A stretch of DNA of 34,268 bases from Anaerolineae bacterium (GTDB lineage Bacteria; Chloroflexota; Anaerolineae; Epilineales; Epilineaceae), in the NCBI GenBank assembly GCA_029262755.1, contig JAJCYU010000284.1, positions 1 through 34,268 on the forward strand, written 5' to 3'. Of this stretch, positions 15,778 through 21,971 are shown piece after piece. A program made the translations under genes and the position numbers. The notes beneath the pieces were generated by a model, which was not told where the DNA came from, did not search any database, and saw nothing but the letters and a program-made list of their open reading frames with translations. The first letter of the stretch is position 1. Every line of letters starts with the position of its first letter.

Positions 15778-17197
15778 CGCGCTCGCGCCGGGCGTACCAC
15801 GCTTCCCGGCCGCGCATCTGAACGCGGGCGATCCGCTCGCCGGCGGCCGCCGCCACCCAGGCGCCGGGATGCGCGCTCCCGGACGCCGGATCCTGGAGCC
15901 GCGCCAGCTGAACGGCATGCCGTAGCCGTTTCGTCGCGAGCGCATAGTATCGCGGCGAGGGACGACCCGCGACGGTGCGCAAGCGGTCACTTCCTTCACG
16001 CCACGAGGCGAGCGGCACGACCCGTTCGGCAACCTCGGCGTGGTAGGGCGTTCCTTCGATCGGATAGGCGACAGTGGTCAGGTACGTATCCGGATCGACC
16101 CGCGCAACGTGGCGGATCGTCGCGTCGATGTCCGCGGGCTCTTCGCCTTCGTAGCCCCACATCAGGAACAGGCCCACCTGAATGCCCGCGGCGCGCAGCA
16201 CCTGCGTCGCCTCCTCGACCTGCGCGGTCGTCACTCCGCGCTCCATGGCGTCCAAGATCCGCTGCGACCCGCTCTCGGAGCCGATCCACACCCGGAAGCA
16301 GCCCAAGCGCGCGAGGTTCTCTGCAACCTCGGCGTCCACCCGATCGGCGCGCGTGATGCACTCGAAGGGCAGGCCGATTCCGCGCGCGGTCACGATGTCG
16401 GCGTAGCGAGCCAGCCAGCGAGGGCTGATCGAAAAAACGTCGTCGGCGTACCACACCATGTCTGGTGACCATCGTTCGCGCAGATGCGCGAGTTCCGCCG
16501 CGACGTCCTCGGGGGAACGACGTGCGTGGTGATAGCCGAAGACCGCGTGGCTGCACCACCGGCACCGATACGGGCAGCCACGCGCGGTGATGAGGTTTAG
16601 CGCGCCGCGGCCATGTGCGCTGCGCCAACACGCCAGGTATGCAGGCACATCGATGGCCTCTCGGTCGGGCCAAGGCAAGGCATCCAGATCGCGGATCGTC
16701 GGGCGGGCGGGCGTGGTCACGACGAGCCCGTCTTGGTCTCGGAAGCTCAACCCGGCAATGTGATCCAACCGGTGAGGGCCTCCGGAAGCAAGCGCGGGCA
16801 GCAGAGCCTGCATCGTCCGCTCGCCTTCGCCGTGGACGATCACATCGGCGCCGGCCTCAAGGTATCGGGCCGCGTGGTTGGCCGGCTCCGGGCCGCCCAG
16901 GACGATGGTCCAGCCCAGCGCTCGCGCCCGTTCGATGAGGGCGAGCGCCGGCCCCCGGGTCGTTAGGTTGACGTAGACACCCAAGACGTCTGCCTCACGA
17001 CGGGCCAAGCGGGCCTCGACGAGCTGACGTGTATCGAAGGTTGGATCGTGCAACCCGACGTGGAAGCCGACCCGCTCCAAGTAGGCCTTGAGATACAGGA
17101 GGCCCAACGCGGGATAGGGCTTCATCACGCGCTGTTCTCCCGCGTCCTCCGCGATGCGGTGAGCATGCGTCAACAGCAGATCCACACGAGCTCCCAT
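15731..17197 (-). CDS. B12-binding-type radical SAM protein
   Basis: A 488-residue protein with an N-terminal cobalamin-binding-type Rossmann domain (~1-140: KPYPALGLLYLKAYLE, VLGVYVNLTTRGPAL, VLGGPEPANHAARYLEAGAD, VIVHGEGERT) and a radical SAM domain. The cluster motif CPYRCRWC has Cys208, Cys212 and Cys215. The DxHxxG histidine of base-off B12 binding is not present at DPTFDT, so B12 binding is uncertain. The family (BchE/HpnJ/HpnR style) carries out methylations and cyclisations. It ends in an odd Gly-Thr repeat. ATG 17197 lacks a Shine-Dalgarno; GTG 17185, with GGGAG before it, is an alternative. It is divergent from the Cys-rich repeat protein, with 281 bp between them. Confidence 0.85.
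   Translation of the reverse strand: MGARVDLLLTHAHRIAEDAGEQRVMKPYPALGLLYLKAYLERVGFHVGLHDPTFDTRQLVEARLARREADVLGVYVNLTTRGPALALIERARALGWTIVLGGPEPANHAARYLEAGADVIVHGEGERTMQALLPALASGGPHRLDHIAGLSFRDQDGLVVTTPARPTIRDLDALPWPDREAIDVPAYLACWRSAHGRGALNLITARGCPYRCRWCSHAVFGYHHARRSPEDVAAELAHLRERWSPDMVWYADDVFSISPRWLARYADIVTARGIGLPFECITRADRVDAEVAENLARLGCFRVWIGSESGSQRILDAMERGVTTAQVEEATQVLRAAGIQVGLFLMWGYEGEEPADIDATIRHVARVDPDTYLTTVAYPIEGTPYHAEVAERVVPLASWREGSDRLRTVAGRPSPRYYALATKRLRHAVQLARLQDPASGSAHPGAWVAAAAGERIARVQMRGREAWYARRERGGDSGTGTGTGTPEV
15743..15766. repeat. Hexanucleotide repeat encoding Gly-Thr
   Basis: Four units of CGTGCC (the last with one change) on the plus strand encode the GTGTGTGT end of the radical SAM protein and, in another frame, an Ala/Arg start of the methyltransferase. 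A change in unit number keeps both frames open because the unit is 6 bp. Confidence 0.6.
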
Positions 17198-17371
17198 GCG
17201 AGACTCGAACGCAACAGCGCTCGGTTCGGCGTGACCAAGGACATCCTGGTGCCGGCGGCAATCAAGGGTGGCAGCGGCGTTGCACCGGGTCAACGACTCC
17301 GTTGGGTACGCGACGTACCTCCACGGCTGGACCCAGCGTCTCAACCTTTGGCATGATCGCACGGACGTATT

Positions 17372-17386
17372 GTGACGCGACGTCAC
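17372..17386. promoter_or_regulatory. 15-bp inverted repeat in the divergent region of radical SAM and Cys-rich genes
   Basis: GTGACG-CGA-CGTCAC has perfect 6-bp arms and lies in the 281-bp space between the two divergent genes, ~93 bp before the Cys-rich gene. It could be an operator for either. The rest of the space (17198-17478) shows no convincing promoter boxes. Confidence 0.4.
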
Positions 17387-17478
17387 CCGAGCGCCATGTT
17401 GCACTCGATACCATGTTCCGATGGCGGCGCATCGCCCGATGGGCGGCATACCAAGCGCCGTATTCCTAGGAGGCTCCC

Positions 17479-18963
17479 ATGGCCCCATTATTGAATCGCT
17501 TGTGGCGCACCGGCCTTCCGGTCCTGCTGCCGGCCCTCTTCCTTCTCATCGCGCTCGGCGCCCCGCCCGCCCATGCGGGCTCACCGAGCCAGGACGATCC
17601 ACCGACGACGTGCGAGGATCGATGCGAAGAAACGGCGCGTGTAGCGCTCGCTGATTGCTTGGATAGTGGCCGCGCGGAGCCCGCGTGCCGAGCACAGGCC
17701 CGCAAGGTTCTCGAAGACTGCCTCGATCGATGCGAGGGCGACGATCCCCCTTCGTGCCCCGACCGTTGCGAGCAGGTCTTCGTCGAAGCCAAGCAGCGCT
17801 GCGAGGGTGCGGATAACCCTGAGCGCTGCGTCGCTGATGCACGTCAGGCCTTCGAAGACTGCCTCGAAGAGTGTCCCAAAGACGAGCCGGAGCCGACGAC
17901 CTGCGCCGGCCGCTGTGAGCAAGCGTACAAGGCTGAACTCAAGCGCTGCGAGCAAGCCGACAATCCGGAGGCGTGTCAGCGAGAGGCCCATCAGGCCTTC
18001 GAGGATTGCCTGGAAGAGTGCCCCAAGGACGAGCCCGAACCCGGTTGCGAGGACCGCTGCGAGATCGCCTTCAAGGCCGCCAAGGCCCGTTGCGAGGGTT
18101 CGGAGAACCCGGATCGCTGCGTCGCCGAGGCACGTCAGGCCTTCGAGGACTGCCTCGAGAACTGCCCCAAGGACGAGCCCGAGCCCGGCTGCGAAGACCG
18201 CTGCGAGATCGCCTTCAAGGCCGCCAAGGCTCGCTGCGAGGGCGCCGACAACCCCGAGCGCTGCGTCGCCGAGGCACGTCAGGCTTTCGAGCATTGCCTC
18301 GCCGAATGCCCGAAAGACACGCCGTTGCCTAGCACCTGCGAGGGCAAGTGCGAGCTGGCCTACAAGCAGGAGCTCAATCGCTGCGAGCGCGCCGACGACC
18401 CCGAGGCCTGTAAGCGTGATGCCCGGCAAGCCTACGAGCATTGCCTCGAAGAGTGTCCCAAGGACGCGCCGGAGCCACCCGCCCACTGCGAAGCGGACTG
18501 CGCGCGCAAGGCGGTTGCCGTGTTCCTGGAATGCTTCACGGACACGGGTGATGCCGAGGCGTGTCGACATCGCATGGATCGGTTCCTGGAAGAATGTTTG
18601 TTGACGTGCCGGCGCGACGGCGGATTGAGCAACCCTGTCGCCTTGGCGAAGCGCTGCTCCGTGCAGTGTTCGCAAGCCGCGGACCGTGCCCAGGCGGCCT
18701 GTATGAAGGCCGGTGGCAGCGGCGATAGTTGCGACGCTGCGGCCGATGCTGCGCGTGCGGATTGCGCGTCGAAATGCGCAGAAGGGCGGCGCGGTGCCTC
18801 AGGTTGTGAAGGCCACTGCGCTCGTAGTGCCCAATTGGGACGCAAGCGCTGCTTGGCGGATGGCGGCACAGAGGCGGACTGTCAAGCCGCTGCGACTCAA
18901 GCGCGAGCGACGTGTCTGGAACAGTGTTCCCAAAGCCCGCGCACCATCACCAGCAAGCCATAG
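17479..18963 (+). CDS. Exported protein of nine six-cysteine tandem modules
   Basis: A 494-residue exported protein. The ATG follows TAGGAGG at good distance; residues 1-33 are a classic signal peptide (LPVLLPALFLLIALG, AHA). From Cys45 to Cys483 the protein is nine modules of ~48 residues, each with six Cys at CX3C-X10-C-X8/9-C-X10-CX3C, 54 Cys in all and none outside the modules. Between the Cys are charged, Ala-rich helical segments such as EIAFKAAKAR and VAEARQAFED, with a turn GADNPER between the two halves and a rigid PKDEPEP linker between modules. This predicts antiparallel helix hairpins stapled by three disulfides. I do not recognise the family; the plan is like plant alpha-hairpinins and mitochondrial twin-CX3C proteins, which I take as convergence. 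It could be a rigid surface rod, a metal- or redox-active protein, or a protective coat. Confidence 0.9.
   Translation: MAPLLNRLWRTGLPVLLPALFLLIALGAPPAHAGSPSQDDPPTTCEDRCEETARVALADCLDSGRAEPACRAQARKVLEDCLDRCEGDDPPSCPDRCEQVFVEAKQRCEGADNPERCVADARQAFEDCLEECPKDEPEPTTCAGRCEQAYKAELKRCEQADNPEACQREAHQAFEDCLEECPKDEPEPGCEDRCEIAFKAAKARCEGSENPDRCVAEARQAFEDCLENCPKDEPEPGCEDRCEIAFKAAKARCEGADNPERCVAEARQAFEHCLAECPKDTPLPSTCEGKCELAYKQELNRCERADDPEACKRDARQAYEHCLEECPKDAPEPPAHCEADCARKAVAVFLECFTDTGDAEACRHRMDRFLEECLLTCRRDGGLSNPVALAKRCSVQCSQAADRAQAACMKAGGSGDSCDAAADAARADCASKCAEGRRGASGCEGHCARSAQLGRKRCLADGGTEADCQAAATQARATCLEQCSQSPRTITSKP
17611..18927 (+). repeat. Nine tandem ~144-bp coding repeats
   Basis: Module starts (first Cys codon) are at 17611, 17755, 17902, 18046, 18190, 18337, 18487, 18655 and 18805. 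Modules 4 and 5 (18046 and 18190, exact 144-bp period) are nearly identical in DNA and protein, indicating a recent duplication. Modules 1 and 7-9 are more diverged in the residues between Cys and have a 9-residue rather than 8-residue central turn. Confidence 0.9.
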
Positions 18964-19006
18964 ACGGTTAGGCGCGATACCGTTTCCCAGTCAACAATAG
19001 GTTCAC

Positions 19007-19037
19007 CGGATGCCCGGCCTACGCGGCCGGGCATCCG
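19007..19037 (+). terminator. Strong 13-bp hairpin terminator after the Cys-rich gene
   Basis: CGGATGCCCGGCC (19007-19019) pairs perfectly with GGCCGGGCATCCG (19025-19037) around the loop TACGC, 44 nt after the stop. There is no T-run. A partial third copy, GGGATGCCGGGCC, follows a few bases later. It separates the Cys-rich gene from pepF. Confidence 0.65.
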
Positions 19038-19132
19038 TGCTTGACGGGATGCCGGGCCTCCGCCAGAGTCTTTCGCCCCCCGTGACCATGCAACGATCCT
19101 CACGGATCGTGACCGAATTGTTGGAGGCCACC

Positions 19133-20956
19133 ATGTCGCAGCCGCTACCGACCCGCGCCGAACTGCCTATCGAGCGTACGTGGAACCTCGACGCCATCTT
19201 CCCCAGTCTGGCAGCATGGGAAGCAGCGATTGTCGCCTCGGAGCAACGAATCGACGCCATTCCTGCGTTTGCCGGCACCCTCCACGCAGGCGCGGCGGCA
19301 TGGGCGGACTTCCTTGCCGCCAAGGAAGAGCTTTGGACGGATCTCATGAAGGCGCTGGTCTGGGCGAGCCTGCAATCCGCCACGGACGCACTGGATTCCA
19401 CGGCGCAGGCCCAGACCGGCAGAGCGCGTGGCCTCGCTACGCGCGCCGCCGCAGCGATGGCGTTCGAAGAGCCGGAGCTACTCGCGATCGGCATCGACAC
19501 CCTGCGAGAATGGGTTCGTGAGGAGCCACGCCTCCACGAGATGGGCCATGTCGTCGAGCAGCTTGCGCGCCGTGCCGCGCATGTGCGCAGCGCGGAAGTC
19601 GAAGAAGTCTTGGGGCTGGCCGGCGATGCGCTTGGAGCAGCCGGCGAAGCGTATGGGATGCTGACGAACGCCGAGATGGATTTCGACCCGGCCGCGGATT
19701 CAGAGGGCGACGAGCACGAGGTGGCGCAGTCGAGCATCAACCGTCTCTTGGCGAGTCCGGACCGGGTGCTTCGGCAAAGCGCGTGGCGCGCCTATGCCGA
19801 CGGATACCTGGGTAAGCGCCGTACGCTCGGAGCCTGCCTAGGCGGCGCGATCAAACGCGATGTCCTCCACGTTCGCGCACGGGGTTATGGCTCCTCTCTG
19901 GAGGCCGCGACGGAGCCGGGATTCATACCGCCTGACGTGTGTCGTGGCATGCTCGACGTGTTCGCCGAGAACTTGCCCACGTGGCACCGCTACTGGGCGA
20001 TCCGACGCCGAGCCCTCGGCGTGGACGGCTTGCGTCCATGGGACGTGAAGGCGCCGTTGTCCACCGCGCCCGTCCACGTCGGCTACGAGCAGGGCGTCGA
20101 ATGGATCGTGAGTGGGGTCGCGCCCTTAGGCGAGGAGTATGCGCGGACAGTGCGAGCGGGAGCGCTCGAAGAGCGGTGGGTGGACGTCCTGCCCAATCGT
20201 GGAAAGCGCCAGGGCGCCTTTTCCTCCGGCGTGCCGGGCACCCCGCCCTACATCTTGATGAGTTGGACGGACGATGTGTTCAGCCTGAGCACGTTGGCGC
20301 ACGAACTCGGCCATTCCATGCACAGCTGGCTGACGTGGCGCGCGCAGCCGCTGCAATATGGCCGCTACGGGATGTTCGTGGCGGAGGTGGCATCCAACCT
20401 CACGCAAGCCCTCGTACGTGGCTGGCTGCTGGAAGAAACGCGGGACGATCCCGCAATGCAGCTGGCGTTGCTTGAAGAAGCGATGGCCAACTTCTATCGC
20501 TACTTCTTCGTGATGCCTTCGCTGGCCCGATTCGAGCTGGCCATGCACGAGCGGGTCGAGCGCGGCCAGGCCGTGAACGCCGACATCATGGGCGGGCTCA
20601 TGGCCGATCTGTTGGCGGAAGGCTACGGGGACCAGATGCCCTTCGGAGAGGATCGGGAGCGCATGGGCGTCACGTGGGCACAGTTCCCCCATCTCTTTGC
20701 CAACTTCTACGTGTACCAATATGCGACGGGCATCAGCGCGGCCCACGCACTCGCCGCCCGCCTCTTGTCCGGCGAATCCGGCGCGCGCGAGGATGTGCTC
20801 GGCTTCCTTTCGGCCGGATCGTCCCGCTTCCCGTTGGACGCGCTAGCCTCCGCGGGCGTCGATATGACCAGCAGGGCGCCTGTTGACGCGGCGTTTGCTG
20901 CCCTCGGAGACGTCGTCGATCGCCTAGAAGCGTGGGAACGCGATCAAGCCGTGTAG
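19133..20956 (+). CDS. pepF: M3 family oligoendopeptidase F
   Basis: A 607-residue cytoplasmic zinc oligopeptidase. HELGH (390-394) in TLAHELGHSMHSW is the M3 zinc motif; a third Glu ligand follows in the region of YGMFVAEVASNLTQ. The N-terminal ERTWNLDAIFPSLAAWEAA is the family's typical opening, and the length is normal. The start at 19133 has GGAGG five bases upstream; a longer frame from 19010 would begin inside the terminator hairpin and is not used. It degrades short peptides in the cytosol. A small AGGCC/GGCCT hairpin (20959-20978) follows the stop, before the convergent engB. Confidence 0.93.
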   Translation: MSQPLPTRAELPIERTWNLDAIFPSLAAWEAAIVASEQRIDAIPAFAGTLHAGAAAWADFLAAKEELWTDLMKALVWASLQSATDALDSTAQAQTGRARGLATRAAAAMAFEEPELLAIGIDTLREWVREEPRLHEMGHVVEQLARRAAHVRSAEVEEVLGLAGDALGAAGEAYGMLTNAEMDFDPAADSEGDEHEVAQSSINRLLASPDRVLRQSAWRAYADGYLGKRRTLGACLGGAIKRDVLHVRARGYGSSLEAATEPGFIPPDVCRGMLDVFAENLPTWHRYWAIRRRALGVDGLRPWDVKAPLSTAPVHVGYEQGVEWIVSGVAPLGEEYARTVRAGALEERWVDVLPNRGKRQGAFSSGVPGTPPYILMSWTDDVFSLSTLAHELGHSMHSWLTWRAQPLQYGRYGMFVAEVASNLTQALVRGWLLEETRDDPAMQLALLEEAMANFYRYFFVMPSLARFELAMHERVERGQAVNADIMGGLMADLLAEGYGDQMPFGEDRERMGVTWAQFPHLFANFYVYQYATGISAAHALAARLLSGESGAREDVLGFLSAGSSRFPLDALASAGVDMTSRAPVDAAFAALGDVVDRLEAWERDQAV

Positions 20957-21056
20957 GAAGGCCTGGCAGCGGGGGCCTGCTCGCCGGGCGGCACGTTGGC
21001 GGCCATCACGTAGCACGGTCGATGCGGATGGATCGCTGGCTCCGCGCGACCTCGCG

Positions 21057-21773
21057 CTACCGTCGCCGCACATGGTATCGACGATCCAATGCCGCCGTGT
21101 CGGATTGCGAGTCGCGCTCGGTGCGCGGCTCGTGATCCGCTGAACCGTTGGCCGGGTCCGACGGTGCTATCGGTTGCTTCGGCGCCGCCAACGCCGCTTC
21201 GATCACCCGCCAAACCGCGCGTTCCCCGCGCTTCTTGGCGGCGGTCGTGACGAGCACTTCGGTGTCGAGACCCCGATTGTCCAGCGCGCGCCGCGTGGCT
21301 TTTCGATTGTGCTCGAGCACGCGCTGCTTCGGCTTGTCCGACTTGGTAAGCACGACGACATAGCGCGCCGGGGAAACGGCCATGACATCCATTGCTTGCA
21401 GGTCGAGCTCCGTCGGCTCGTGTCGGCTATCGATCAGGTGCACGACCAGCCGCAGCGCCTCACGCTCCAACAAGTACTCCGTCAGCACGCGCGCCCACCG
21501 GGCGCGTTCCGCCCTCGGCACGCGGGCGTAGCCGTAGCCCGGCAGGTCGACAAGATAGAAACGCTCGTCGATCAAGTAGTAGTTGAGTTGGCGGGTCTTG
21601 CCGGGCTTGTTGCTCGTTCGTGCCAGCTCGCGGCGGCCGAGCAACAAGTTTACCAAGGAGCTCTTGCCCACGTTGGAACGACCGAGGAACGCGATCTCAC
21701 CGCGCCCGTCATCCGGCATCCCTCGCGCATCGACGGCGCCGGTCACAAACTCCGCTCTGCGATTGGTTGCCAT
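21057..21773 (-). CDS. engB: Ribosome biogenesis GTP-binding protein EngB/YsxC
   Basis: A 238-residue TRAFAC GTPase needed for 50S assembly. Visible motifs: G1 GRSNVGKSS, the switch region NKPGKTRQLNYY, G3 DLPGYGYARV, and G4 TKSDKPK. The C-terminal ~40 residues (after AALAAPKQPIAPSD) are a polar extension beyond the usual ~200-residue family length. GGGAGAG precedes the ATG. It is divergent from the PBP gene and convergent with pepF. A second ribosome GTPase, rsgA, is in the same window but not in the same operon. Confidence 0.94.
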   Translation of the reverse strand: MATNRRAEFVTGAVDARGMPDDGRGEIAFLGRSNVGKSSLVNLLLGRRELARTSNKPGKTRQLNYYLIDERFYLVDLPGYGYARVPRAERARWARVLTEYLLEREALRLVVHLIDSRHEPTELDLQAMDVMAVSPARYVVVLTKSDKPKQRVLEHNRKATRRALDNRGLDTEVLVTTAAKKRGERAVWRVIEAALAAPKQPIAPSDPANGSADHEPRTERDSQSDTAALDRRYHVRRR

Positions 21774-21915
21774 GCCGCTCTCCCGTCAGATTCCGTCTGC
21801 GTATGCCGCGACCGAAGTGGGTCCGGCAGATGGGCCTGCAGTTTCCCAAGAAACGGGGGATTCTTCGTCACTTAAGGCTAGAGTAGTCCTTGATTGCGTC
21901 CAATGGCCACAGATC

Positions 21916-21944
21916 TTGTCATTTTGCGAGCATTCACTCATCAT
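21916..21944 (+). promoter_or_regulatory. Candidate sigma-70-like promoter of the PBP gene
   Basis: TTGTCA (21916-21921, 5/6) and CATCAT (21939-21944, 4/6) with a 17-bp spacer. The transcript would start near 21951 and carry the GGAGGTGA ribosome site at 21960-21967, 21 nt before the ATG. This AT-richer pocket stands out in a GC-rich region. Confidence 0.45.
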
Positions 21945-21971
21945 TCGCCCGCGTTTCGCGGAGGTGAATCC

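Noticed and set aside
16033-17488. Longer N-terminus for the radical SAM protein up to 17488
   Set aside because: The added 97 residues are Arg/Cys-rich without homology and cross the divergent promoter region.
17581-18675. Long open frame antisense to the Cys-rich repeat gene, with Leu/Ala/Val-rich repeats
   Set aside because: It mirrors the repeats of the sense gene (Cys/Glu codons read backwards give Ala/Leu). The sense frame has a Shine-Dalgarno, signal peptide and perfect Cys spacing.
17479-18963. The idea that the Cys-rich protein is a RiPP precursor of the radical SAM protein
   Set aside because: It has a normal Sec signal, is far longer than precursors and its Cys pattern fits disulfides; no maturase recognition domain was seen.
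19010-19132. Earlier start for pepF at 19010
   Set aside because: It lies within the terminator hairpin; ATG 19133 has GGAGG and the family's normal N-terminus.
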